A stretch of DNA of 39,655 bases from Tannerella sp. (GTDB lineage Bacteria > Bacteroidota > Bacteroidia > Bacteroidales > Tannerellaceae), in the NCBI GenBank assembly GCA_031285685.1, contig JAITVS010000279.1:1-39655 (forward strand), written 5' to 3'. The translations under genes and the position numbers were made by a program. Positions 16,722-25,656 of this stretch are shown here, one piece after another; position 1 is the first letter of the stretch, and the number at the start of each line of letters is the position of its first letter. The notes below the pieces were generated by a model, which was not told the origin of the DNA, did no database searches, and worked only from the letters and a program-made list of their open reading frames with translations.

Positions 16722-18386
16722 TTAATAATTAGGGTTCTGTTCCAGCTTGTCATTCACATCTATTTCCTTTTGAGGAATGGGAAACAGATAATCTTTCGAT
16801 TTATCAAAACGCCGTGTTTGCAATGGTTCAAATTTGGTCTCAAGACCTTCATAACGGGCAATACCATACTCATCAATAACCGGTACTCCCGGAGAAAACC
16901 AATAATCTTTTTTCTTTCTGCCCGGGAAATAGCCCGGCATTACATATTCGGCAATTTTCCATCTGCGAATGTCCGACAAACGGAAGCCTTCCCCAGCCAA
17001 TTCAATTTTTCTTTCATTACGGATGAATGCGCGCAGCTGATCATTTGTCAGACCTGAAACTTCAGGCATTTCGGCTCTCTTACGTATGGCGTTAAGTGCA
17101 TCATATACGGAATTATCGACCGAACCGCTTTCAAGTTTTGCTTCTGCATACGTCAATAACACTTCTGCATACCGTATGTAAATATAATTGATGGTGGATT
17201 GACGTACGTTCAGGTCTCTTGCATCTGCATACTTCCTGAAAAGATAACTGGTGTGAGATGCAAAAGCATTCGTCACTTCCTGGTTGTTGATACGGCTTTC
17301 CTCTCCATTCACCACACGACTGGCTAAAACACTGTCGGGGTGTGTTTCATACCGTATATCTTTAAACCAGGTACCATCATGAATGATATATGCCGATAAG
17401 CGCGGATCACGGTTTTCGAATGGCTTAGCCTGATCGAATAAAGGCGATTTATCGATGGGCAGGCCATCAATACATCCATAAGAATCTATCAACGAAACAG
17501 AAGGTTGAATAACAGCCCATCCCCCTGCATTTCGTGAAAACAGCATAAGAGGCGCCTGGTTATATTGGACCTGCGCATGGAAAGGGACATCCAGTATTAC
17601 CTCCGAATTCCTTATTCCATCATAATTGAACATCGCGACCATATCTTTAGCTAAAACAATTCCATTCGCTTCCGCATTATCAATAACAGTTTTAGCGGCA
17701 GTTGCAGCCTCGCTATACATACCATTCTGCAAAGAGATACGTGCTTTTAATGATAAAGCAGCCCACCTGGTTATTTTTCCTTCATCAGTACCATTCCATT
17801 TTGATGGTAAATATTCAGCAGCAGTATCCAGATCCTTTAATATGGAAGAGAGGATTGTATTTTTATCCGTACGTCCGATCTTTCCTTCTTCTACAGAACT
17901 AAGCACCTTATCAATAAATGGTACATCACCAAAAAATAAAACAAGTTCACCATATCCCAACGCACGAAGGAAAAGAGCCTGTGCTTTGGCCATATTAATC
18001 TGTTCAGTGGTTGCATCCGATACATTATCGGCATTCTGAATGATATAATTACACCGGGCGATATAGGTATAATAATGTGTCCATGTATTTGAAAACAAAC
18101 TGGTGTTTGGCGTATGATTACCCAGTGATATATTTTCCACATCATCTCCGTATGTTCCTCTTACCCGTGCAATATCCGTTGTCGCATCAAGAAACAAGTG
18201 AGTAGGCATCACATTGGATAAGCGATATAACATTCTGTAAGCATTATTCACAGCCAGGTCCATTTCTACCTTGGTTCGCATGAAACTTTCACTCGACGGT
18301 TTATCCAAAGGTAACCGATCCAGATAATCAGCGCAGGATGAAAGAAATACTACGCAACTTAAAAATATATATATAATCTTTTTCAT
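16722..18386 (-). CDS. SusD/RagB-type surface glycan-binding lipoprotein
   Basis: A 554-residue outer-membrane lipoprotein (lipobox LSSC, Cys18) that forms the lid of the SusC transporter. SusD landmarks are ADYLDRLPLDKPS right after the lipidated Cys, tetratricopeptide-like helices (QALFLRALGYGELVLFFGDVPFI, AALSLKARISLQNG), the late RYAEVLLTYAEAKLESG segment, and NERKIELAGEGFRLSDIRRW. The length is usual. It follows SusC by 12 bases, so the pair is co-transcribed. Ligand preference cannot be read from sequence. A 103-base gap follows before the 943-residue protein. Confidence 0.96.
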   Translation of the reverse strand: MKKIIYIFLSCVVFLSSCADYLDRLPLDKPSSESFMRTKVEMDLAVNNAYRMLYRLSNVMPTHLFLDATTDIARVRGTYGDDVENISLGNHTPNTSLFSNTWTHYYTYIARCNYIIQNADNVSDATTEQINMAKAQALFLRALGYGELVLFFGDVPFIDKVLSSVEEGKIGRTDKNTILSSILKDLDTAAEYLPSKWNGTDEGKITRWAALSLKARISLQNGMYSEAATAAKTVIDNAEANGIVLAKDMVAMFNYDGIRNSEVILDVPFHAQVQYNQAPLMLFSRNAGGWAVIQPSVSLIDSYGCIDGLPIDKSPLFDQAKPFENRDPRLSAYIIHDGTWFKDIRYETHPDSVLASRVVNGEESRINNQEVTNAFASHTSYLFRKYADARDLNVRQSTINYIYIRYAEVLLTYAEAKLESGSVDNSVYDALNAIRKRAEMPEVSGLTNDQLRAFIRNERKIELAGEGFRLSDIRRWKIAEYVMPGYFPGRKKKDYWFSPGVPVIDEYGIARYEGLETKFEPLQTRRFDKSKDYLFPIPQKEIDVNDKLEQNPNY

Positions 18387-18398
18387 GATCTGATTTAA

Positions 18399-21300
18399 TT
18401 AAAATGATACATTGACACCTATTGCATAAGTTGTGGTTAACGGATACCCGTTGATATCTCCGGCCGGAGATTCGGGATCTATACCCGACGGCATTTTATC
18501 AAAGGTAAAGAGATTATTTGTTGTAACATACAGTCGCATATTCTGTATAGATAGCCTTCTCAACAGTTCTTTCGGAATGGTATACCCCAATGTGACATTC
18601 TTTATACGCAAATAAGCCGCACTATATATCCAGAAATCAGATGCCTGATAGTTATTATGGCTGGTGTTTGCAATAAACCGTGGATAACTTGCATTTACGT
18701 TTTCAGGTGTCCAGCGGTTTTCTACCATCCAGTCCTGCACCTTTCCTCCACTATAGAAGGCCCATACCGCATTCTTTTCAAGATATACATCACGTTTTCC
18801 AACTCCCTGCATAAACATGCTGAAATCAAAGTTTTTATAATTCAATGCCAGATTAATACTATAATTATAACGAGGTATCGGGTTTCCGATGACAACCCTG
18901 TCATCGGCATTGATCACATTATCACTATTCTGATTTTTATAGATAATATCACCCGGCCCATAAGCTCCGATCTGTGTAGGGTGATTTTTCACTTCGTCAT
19001 CATTTTTAAAGATTCCCGCAGCCTGATAACCAAAATAAGAATCAATAGGATAACCTTCTTTGCGAATTGTATATCCGGTGATGAATGGTCCGGCGTCTTT
19101 CAGACTCGTAACTTCGTTCTTAACATCCGAAAGAATAAATCCGATGCTATAACCCAATTCTCCGATTTTATCCCTGTAATTAAGGTTCAGATCCCATCCT
19201 TTATTCGATACTTCTCCGGCGTTCTGGGCAGGAGCGGAGAGTCCGATTGTTCCCGGAATAGGCAAATTCAAAAGTATATCTTTAGTATCACGTATATAAT
19301 ATTCGAATGATCCGGTCAGTTGGTTACCAAAGAAACCAAAATCCACACCCATATTCTTTGTTTCGGCTGTCTCCCATGTAATAATTGAGTTACCCATTCT
19401 GGTAATACCTGCACCATCGACAGGATTTCCTCCGAATATAAATCCCATATTTGCAAGATCTACAGTTGACAAATACGGATATGTTCCGATCTTCTGGTTT
19501 CCAAGTTGTCCCCAGGATGCTCTTAACTTCAGATTGGAAAGAGGTTTTATGTTTTTCAGAAAATTCTCTTCCGAAAGTCTCCAACCAACTGAAAAAGAGG
19601 GGAAAGTACCATACCTGTGACCGGGAGCAAAACGGGAAGAACCGTCATGACGTACATTGGCTTCGAAAAGATAGCGTGAAGCATAAGCATAATTTACTCT
19701 TCCGAAGTATGACCGCAAGGCCCATTCTTCGGCATTTCCTCCGTTCTTTACATTATCAAGGGAACCTGAATTCATTTCAGGGTAATCTACAAACGTAAAA
19801 TTGTCCCTTGAACCCTGAAGCCATTCATTACGATAATCAATCTGCTCATAACCGGCCAATACGCCGAAATCGTGAGTACCTATCGTTTTTTGGTAAGTTG
19901 CAACTGCTGTCAGCTGGTTTCTCCAACTTTTGGATTCTCTCTGTTCCAGATAACTTTTTTGCGGAACCGAATAAGTAGGCTCTTCAAACCCCGGGGTATA
20001 AAGAGCAATTGGCTTCTCAAATTTCTTCAATCCGCTTTGTGAGTATTCCGGCATGTAGGATACATCAACCGACGCGCCCTCTATCGGTGTGATGACCGCC
20101 GAAAAACGTCCCAGGAAAGAATGCTGGTTATTTTTGTCAAAACCACGTGCATGCACGTTCGCAAGGGTATTGCTTCCGCCTAATGCATTGGCTGCATACC
20201 TTCCGTCACTTAATAGGGCAGCATAGATCGGAGCTGCACGGTTTACACCATAAAAAATACCACTTGATGCATTTTCTCCGTCATAAGGAGTATCACTTCC
20301 CGTTTTCTTTAATGATACGTCAGCTTTCAGGCGAAGGTATCTATTAACGATATAGTCATTATTAAACCTCAGATTGTATTGCTTATAATTATAGTTTGCC
20401 ACAATACCGTTTTGCTCGTTGAAAGAGAACATCGCCATAGAACTTAATTTCTCCGTACCTCCGCTCACACTGATGGAATGACGCTGCTGAAAACCTGATT
20501 CCGTATAGATTTCTTTCTGCCAATCCACATCCGGGTAAAGATCAGGATTAATAGCCTTATTGTCCAGGTATTCCTGCAAATATCCGGCAGAGTACAATTC
20601 TTTCTTTTCTTCATTCCGCATAGCTTCATTATGCATCACCATATACGTATAGCCATCCGTGAATTTAGGTTTGTCGGTAAGAGCCTGCCATCCCATGTGC
20701 AGATTATAATCGACCTTGATTTGCTGATTTTTTGCTCCACGTTTGGTTGTTACCAGGATGACTCCGTTAGCCGCACGCGAACCATATATGGCAGCCGAAG
20801 CCGCATCTTTCAGTACGGAAATATTTTCAATCATATTCGGATCAACAGCATCAATATCTCCCTCCACGCCATCAATAAGAACCAATGGGTTCGAGTCTCC
20901 CAAGGTACCGATTCCACGAATGCGCAAGGTAGAGCCATCTCCGGGTTTACCACTCGACCGTGTTACAGTAAGTCCGGCGCTTACACCTTGTAATGCTTCG
21001 GAAGTCACTCCTACCGGTTTGTCCAACAAATCTGTCACATTTACAGATTCAACCGCCCCGGTAAGATTCACCTTTTTCTGGACTGCATATCCTACTGCAA
21101 CCACTTCATCAAGAATGATAGAGCTGGGAACCATTTGGATATTAATCACAGTCTGCGATTGAATCTTTACTTCTTGCGGCTCATAACCTATATAAGTAAA
21201 TTTCAACACAGATCCGGTTGATAAACCGGAAAACAGGTAGTTTCCATCCACATCGGTAATTGTTCCCTTTTCACCATTATTCACCGAAACCGTTACGCCC

Positions 21301-21410
21301 GGCAGTCCCTCTCCGTACTCATCTGTAACAACTCCTTTTATCTCCGGATTTTGTGCATAGACCGTCTGTAAAGAGATAAAGGCCAACAACATAAAATAAA
21401 ATCTTCTCAT
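18399..21410 (-). CDS. SusC/RagA-type TonB-linked outer-membrane transporter
   Basis: A 1003-residue TonB-dependent glycan importer. A signal peptide (1-19, VYAQ) is followed by a CarboxypepD_reg-like domain (about 22-105, GVVTDEYGEGLPGVTVSV and the TDVDG turn). The SusC signature and plug come next (DEVVAVGYAVQKK, TLRIRGIGTL, PLVLIDGVEGDID, NISVLKDAASAAIYGSRAANGVILVTTKRG). A large barrel ends VNVSF with a terminal aromatic. The length is standard for SusC. No anti-sigma-interacting extension is visible, consistent with control by the LacI regulator rather than an ECF system. It lies 67 bases after the non-exported FAD oxidoreductase, with no clear promoter box in between. Confidence 0.97.
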   Translation of the reverse strand: MRRFYFMLLAFISLQTVYAQNPEIKGVVTDEYGEGLPGVTVSVNNGEKGTITDVDGNYLFSGLSTGSVLKFTYIGYEPQEVKIQSQTVINIQMVPSSIILDEVVAVGYAVQKKVNLTGAVESVNVTDLLDKPVGVTSEALQGVSAGLTVTRSSGKPGDGSTLRIRGIGTLGDSNPLVLIDGVEGDIDAVDPNMIENISVLKDAASAAIYGSRAANGVILVTTKRGAKNQQIKVDYNLHMGWQALTDKPKFTDGYTYMVMHNEAMRNEEKKELYSAGYLQEYLDNKAINPDLYPDVDWQKEIYTESGFQQRHSISVSGGTEKLSSMAMFSFNEQNGIVANYNYKQYNLRFNNDYIVNRYLRLKADVSLKKTGSDTPYDGENASSGIFYGVNRAAPIYAALLSDGRYAANALGGSNTLANVHARGFDKNNQHSFLGRFSAVITPIEGASVDVSYMPEYSQSGLKKFEKPIALYTPGFEEPTYSVPQKSYLEQRESKSWRNQLTAVATYQKTIGTHDFGVLAGYEQIDYRNEWLQGSRDNFTFVDYPEMNSGSLDNVKNGGNAEEWALRSYFGRVNYAYASRYLFEANVRHDGSSRFAPGHRYGTFPSFSVGWRLSEENFLKNIKPLSNLKLRASWGQLGNQKIGTYPYLSTVDLANMGFIFGGNPVDGAGITRMGNSIITWETAETKNMGVDFGFFGNQLTGSFEYYIRDTKDILLNLPIPGTIGLSAPAQNAGEVSNKGWDLNLNYRDKIGELGYSIGFILSDVKNEVTSLKDAGPFITGYTIRKEGYPIDSYFGYQAAGIFKNDDEVKNHPTQIGAYGPGDIIYKNQNSDNVINADDRVVIGNPIPRYNYSINLALNYKNFDFSMFMQGVGKRDVYLEKNAVWAFYSGGKVQDWMVENRWTPENVNASYPRFIANTSHNNYQASDFWIYSAAYLRIKNVTLGYTIPKELLRRLSIQNMRLYVTTNNLFTFDKMPSGIDPESPAGDINGYPLTTTYAIGVNVSF

Positions 21411-21477
21411 AATACTCTTTGTTTATTTAGGTTTATTGTTTTTCAGGATATTGCGTAATTATAGCAGTATATCTTAT

Positions 21478-23766
21478 TCAACACACATAGATGTAAAAAA
21501 CAGAAGCCGGTGTTACAGAAGAAGGATTGACCATATGAATCCGTAAAAAATCCGTTATTACCTCTTCTTTTAATATAAAAGTGCGGATGGTTTCATAGTT
21601 ATTTTTACAATCCACTATCGTTTGACCATTACATTCTATTTTAAAATCACGAACACAGAAAGGCATCACATTCTCCGCATGTCCCATTTGAACCGACTCC
21701 ATCGGATGATCATAATCCGTATCGAAATAGAGTTTTATTTCTTTAATATTCTGAGGTTTCTCCCAGTTAAGTTCTATCCACGGAGAGGAATCTGCCATAT
21801 CTGCAATCCAAGCGTTTGGACGTGCTATGGGACGTATAGACCCGTTTCTTAGCTCGTTTACATTTCCTATTTCCAGTGAAGGAGAAATTTTCATGGCAAG
21901 ATTTTCTCCCTTTGGCCGACGATCGGGACACCAAAACTCGAATGATTCCAATCCGCATCCTTCCGGAGGTTCCTGACGACCATAATTATTGACTGCAATA
22001 TTGAATTTATTGAAAACAGACAGTATTCCGGAAATCCGGCTTCGGGATGTCTTAATCTTAACAGCGCTGTTTTTTAGAAAAATAAGGAACCCATATTGAT
22101 CTCCGGATACTCCTTTCGAAAAAGAGAGGTTGACTCTTTGCACACCAGGTTCAAGCGCAATTTCCATTTTCTCAACAATTACATCGGGAGTATAGTTCGT
22201 TGGCTTTGATGAACACCTTAACTCTGTTACAAGAGTGGTTTTCTCTTCCACATCCAGTTCTACCTCAAAGCAGTATTTCTTTCCGGCCTCCACAGGAAGC
22301 ATCTGAGCAGACGAAAAATCCAACGGTAGCCATTCACCATCAAAAGATAGTTCGGATAAATTCAAAAATGATGAAGTTGAGATTGCCGCCTGTAAAGCCA
22401 GATTGCCATCACCATTTATCGGTAATAAAGGGATACTTTGTCCGGCTATATTCAATTTTTCCTGTAGTATCGCAATGTTCTTTTCCTCTAATAAATCTTT
22501 AGGCAATATGCCCCTGTTACGACACAAGGCCGCTGCCATTCCTACCGCTTGCGCACCATGACCGCAAGTCGCCATAACACGGGTAGAAGCAAAAGCAACA
22601 TGTGACACACTGATCAGTCTACCGGCAATAAAAAGATTATCAATTGATTCGGGCAAATAACATCTGTAAGGAATAGAATATATGCCTTTGGAATGATATT
22701 GGTCGCATCCTCTCATCGGACTATATACCGCATCAGCACAATGAAGATCTACTGCCCATCCGCCAAACGCCACTGCATCCTTTTGTATTCTTTGCTCAAT
22801 AATATCCTGTTGAGTCAATGTATACAAACCTTTCATACGGCGGCTTTCTCTTTTACCCGGAATAAGACCTACCCATTCAAGGGTATAATTCTCCATCTCG
22901 GGAAACTTTCCCGAATTCTTAACGTAATCCCATATTCCATAAACGATTTTCCATAGCTCATATTTAATAGTCTCCGTGTCGTGGATCGTATCAATTCGCC
23001 CGCCATATTCCAACCACCAATATTTGCATCCGTGATGCCCCGTATTAAAATATTCGCTTTTGAATATTTTAGGAATCTTCTTCTCCACATCTTTCAGGGC
23101 AAAAGCCGGAGCAACATAATGAACCGGTTTCCCTGTATCTTTCATATAGAAAAAGATACTATGCCCAAGCAATTCACCATATTTTTCTTTATCAGGAACA
23201 AAAGCTTCATTATACTCTTCACGATCTTCAGCGCCCATACGAAACGGAACGCCTGCCAGATAAGAAACGATCCCATCACCTGTACAATCGACAAAAAGAG
23301 GTGCATTAAACTCATAAGAAGTTTCCGATGATGCATTAAAAGCGATAATAGACCGGATGGATGCCGATATGTCTTTCTTTACATCATGAATGATCGTATT
23401 CAGGAAAAGAGAAATATTTTCTTCTGACAGCACTTTATCCATTAATACCATATCAAACAAGACAGGATTTCCTTCCTTATTTCTGTATGTGTTCTCCACC
23501 AACAATTCATTTATAACTCCTCCTTCGCGTGCCCAACGGTTATTGTTTCCCATGTGAGAGGTAGCGCCCAATACCCATAAGCGTACTTCACTGGAAGCAT
23601 TCCCGCCAAGTACCGGGCGATCTTGTATAAGCGCAACCGAAAGCCCTTCTCTGGCTGCTGTAATTGCACAACACACTCCGGATATTCCTCCTCCTGCAAC
23701 AACCAGATCATAATTCCTGACTTCGCACTTCAATCGCCTGTCGTTCTCGAAATTGTAGATTTCCAT
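21478..23766 (-). CDS. Non-exported FAD-dependent oxidoreductase with C-terminal discoidin-like domain
   Basis: A 762-residue protein without a signal peptide (MEIYNFENDRRLK). The FAD_oxidored domain occupies about 18-460: GGGISG at 25-30, RPVLGGNASSEVR, VDCTGDGIVSYLAGV, GKRESRRMKGLY and HVAFASTRVMATCGHGAQAVGMAA. These motifs line up one-for-one with the exported paralog at 10003-11874. The C-terminal ~280 residues are beta-rich; the last part (SSPWIELNWEKPQNIKEIKLYFD) looks like an F5/8 type C or galactose-binding-like domain, odd for a cytoplasmic protein. It sits 29 bases after the symporter gene and 67 before SusC. It probably oxidises or otherwise processes the imported sugar; the reaction is unknown. 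Confidence 0.86.
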   Translation of the reverse strand: MEIYNFENDRRLKCEVRNYDLVVAGGGISGVCCAITAAREGLSVALIQDRPVLGGNASSEVRLWVLGATSHMGNNNRWAREGGVINELLVENTYRNKEGNPVLFDMVLMDKVLSEENISLFLNTIIHDVKKDISASIRSIIAFNASSETSYEFNAPLFVDCTGDGIVSYLAGVPFRMGAEDREEYNEAFVPDKEKYGELLGHSIFFYMKDTGKPVHYVAPAFALKDVEKKIPKIFKSEYFNTGHHGCKYWWLEYGGRIDTIHDTETIKYELWKIVYGIWDYVKNSGKFPEMENYTLEWVGLIPGKRESRRMKGLYTLTQQDIIEQRIQKDAVAFGGWAVDLHCADAVYSPMRGCDQYHSKGIYSIPYRCYLPESIDNLFIAGRLISVSHVAFASTRVMATCGHGAQAVGMAAALCRNRGILPKDLLEEKNIAILQEKLNIAGQSIPLLPINGDGNLALQAAISTSSFLNLSELSFDGEWLPLDFSSAQMLPVEAGKKYCFEVELDVEEKTTLVTELRCSSKPTNYTPDVIVEKMEIALEPGVQRVNLSFSKGVSGDQYGFLIFLKNSAVKIKTSRSRISGILSVFNKFNIAVNNYGRQEPPEGCGLESFEFWCPDRRPKGENLAMKISPSLEIGNVNELRNGSIRPIARPNAWIADMADSSPWIELNWEKPQNIKEIKLYFDTDYDHPMESVQMGHAENVMPFCVRDFKIECNGQTIVDCKNNYETIRTFILKEEVITDFLRIHMVNPSSVTPASVFYIYVC

Positions 23767-23795
23767 TCTTGTATATATTTTATTTAGATAGTAGC

Positions 23796-25463
23796 TTATT
23801 TATTTCTGAGTGCTTTTGCAAATAAAAATGATCCTGTTAAGGTGAGGACACATCCCATTATTACGGGCATATACTGTCCTTCCGAAGAAAGTATACCAAG
23901 AATGAAAATAGCAATTCCCGAGATCAAAATACTTCCGCCCAGCATTTTCATGGTAAACCTGTTCGTACTTTTATCCGTTTTCGGTTCAGTTTCTTCCGAA
24001 CGGGATGTCATCTTTTCAAGCTGTTTATTCTTATAAAGAAGGTATTCCGGATCAATCCATCCTTTGGAGTAAGCAATTATTTCATAGACAGTCAGACATA
24101 TCACAGGCGTAACAGTTCCTACAATCATCTCCATGGCACGACTTAATGAAAAATCGAACAATACAGGAGTCAGGAATTTGAAAAACAGATTTATACCTAA
24201 ACTGATAAATGTAGCGCTTAAAATAGACCGGGCTGTTTGTCTCTTCGAGAAAATAGACCAGATAACCGGAAGATATAACGGTACTCCTGTTAAAGCGCCT
24301 ACACTGATTACTACATTGACAATACCTCCCATTGAACGGATAGAAAGAGCAATCAATACAGCCAGAATTCCAAATCCCAACGTCGAAAAACGTGCGATTT
24401 TCATCAGAGTGCTGTCCGGTGCCTTCGGATTCAAACGCTTATAGATATCGTTAGTAAAAACGCCTGCTGAAATATTTAAGATTGCATTCAGGGAACTGGC
24501 TGTTGCAAAGATCATTCCGCCCAACATGAGCCCCAATAACCCGGCAGGGAGTGCTGCTTTACACATCAACAAATACGCATCTTCACTTTGCAAACCGACT
24601 AATCCGGGATTCATAATGCGATAAATCATCGGAGGAAGCATCCAGAGTATGGGAGATATTAAGTATAAACATCCAAAAAGCCAGCCTACTTTTCTGGAAT
24701 CTTTAGCGGTCTTTACACTCGTGTATCGTTGCACATATGCCCAGTTTCCACCGAGGAAAACAGTATTATAGAGACAAAAGGCGATGATAAACCCGGGTGT
24801 ATATTCACCGTTGAATATTTTAAAAAAGCCCTCGGGTGCCTGATGAACGAAGGACGTTACGCCACCGATCTTATCAAAAGAAAGAGGAATAACAATAATA
24901 ACCGCTGCAAAAAGGACTACAAACTGTAATACATCCGTTACCAATACGCCTCTCAACCCACCGATGGCTACATATATCATACTGAATGCTCCCAAAAGAA
25001 GAATACTTAATTCAAGCGATAATCCTGTGGAAACTTCCAGTATCTTACCCACCGGATACAAGAATGAGCCGGTAGTAAATACAGATACCAGCAAAAATAA
25101 ATAAGTGTACATTTTCTGAACGTTTATCCCGAGACGCTCCGAAATATATTCAGCAGCAGTCAGGACACGAGTCCTATGCCATCGGGGAGCAATCCACGTT
25201 CCCACGGCAAAACCGGCAATGGCCATTGTCAGCTGAATGGTTATCGCCACCCAACCCAATGAGTAAGCAATAGATCCCCAAACAACAAAGGTGCCCGCTG
25301 AAAAGAATCCCATAAACAAGGAAAGCCCGCTTATTCCCCAGGGAACGTCTCCTCCCCCGGCAAAGAAACTCTTCATATCTTTCCCTGTCCGGGAAAAAGA
25401 TATTCCGACTAAAATAATACCTATTGAAAATCCTAAAATTGTAATATAGTCGAGTGTACTCAT
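23796..25463 (-). CDS. Sodium:solute symporter (SSS family)
   Basis: A 555-residue inner-membrane protein with about 13-14 hydrophobic segments and the SSS core. Visible motifs are DMKSFFAGGGDVPWGISGLSL in the first loop, YISERLG, YVAIGGLRGVLVTDVLQF (the GG-x-R-x-x-x-x-TD signature), AYVQRYTSVKTAKDSRKVGW, and GGMIFATASSLNAILN. It should import a small solute, such as a monosaccharide or sugar acid, with sodium. As the first gene of the minus-strand operon, directly under the LacI-type control region, it probably carries the product of GH97 and its partners into the cytoplasm. The C-terminal region (about 465-555) is an extra cytoplasmic stretch followed by two membrane helices. Confidence 0.94.
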   Translation of the reverse strand: MSTLDYITILGFSIGIILVGISFSRTGKDMKSFFAGGGDVPWGISGLSLFMGFFSAGTFVVWGSIAYSLGWVAITIQLTMAIAGFAVGTWIAPRWHRTRVLTAAEYISERLGINVQKMYTYLFLLVSVFTTGSFLYPVGKILEVSTGLSLELSILLLGAFSMIYVAIGGLRGVLVTDVLQFVVLFAAVIIVIPLSFDKIGGVTSFVHQAPEGFFKIFNGEYTPGFIIAFCLYNTVFLGGNWAYVQRYTSVKTAKDSRKVGWLFGCLYLISPILWMLPPMIYRIMNPGLVGLQSEDAYLLMCKAALPAGLLGLMLGGMIFATASSLNAILNISAGVFTNDIYKRLNPKAPDSTLMKIARFSTLGFGILAVLIALSIRSMGGIVNVVISVGALTGVPLYLPVIWSIFSKRQTARSILSATFISLGINLFFKFLTPVLFDFSLSRAMEMIVGTVTPVICLTVYEIIAYSKGWIDPEYLLYKNKQLEKMTSRSEETEPKTDKSTNRFTMKMLGGSILISGIAIFILGILSSEGQYMPVIMGCVLTLTGSFLFAKALRNK

Positions 25464-25507
25464 AGCATTGTTTTTTCGGTTAATTCAATAATAAATGATT
25501 CCGGGAA

Positions 25508-25539
25508 CAAAACTATTTTATTCCCTATCTTCCTCCAAA
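25508..25539 (-). promoter_or_regulatory. Promoter of the carbohydrate operon
   Basis: On the minus strand: -33 TTTG (25539-25536), 20-bp spacer, and -7 TAGTTTTG (25515-25508), 44 bases before the symporter start. A CCGGGAAC half-site (25501-25508) overlaps the -7 box and the expected start point. Confidence 0.65.
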
Positions 25540-25558
25540 TATTTCCTGTTAATAATTC

Positions 25559-25574
25559 CCGGGAACGTTCCCGG
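25559..25574. promoter_or_regulatory. Operator palindrome CCGGGAACGTTCCCGG
   Basis: A perfect 16-bp palindrome with a central CG, the classic form of LacI-family operators. It lies between the two divergent promoters, 19 bp upstream of the operon -33 box and 9 bp upstream of the lacI-type -33 box. Its half CCGGGAAC recurs at 25501-25508. An overlapping dyad TTCCCGGGAA occupies 25556-25565. Binding by the adjacent regulator is inferred from position and motif type. Confidence 0.7.
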
Positions 25575-25583
25575 TGTTAATTA

Positions 25584-25615
25584 TTTGCTTTCAATTGAAA
25601 CTATTCATACCTTTG
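25584..25615 (+). promoter_or_regulatory. Promoter of the LacI-type regulator
   Basis: -33 TTTG (25584-25587), 20-bp spacer, and -7 TACCTTTG (25608-25615), 41 bases before the start codon at 25657. Confidence 0.65.
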
Positions 25616-25656
25616 TCTATATTTCCGACGAATTAGTCATAACACGATCGAATCCT

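Noticed and set aside
18657..19310. 217-codon plus-strand frame
   Set aside because: Antisense to the SusC barrel; no recognisable domain or promoter.
10003..25463. A classic starch-utilisation (sus) locus
   Set aside because: The GH97 fourth-strand Asp fits the alpha-galactosidase-like branch, there is no GH13 or SusE/F gene, and two FAD oxidoreductases are present instead.
25495..25656. N-terminal extension of the LacI-type regulator from the ATG at 25495
   Set aside because: It would start upstream of the -33/-7 promoter and span the operator; the HTH starts at the ATG at 25657.
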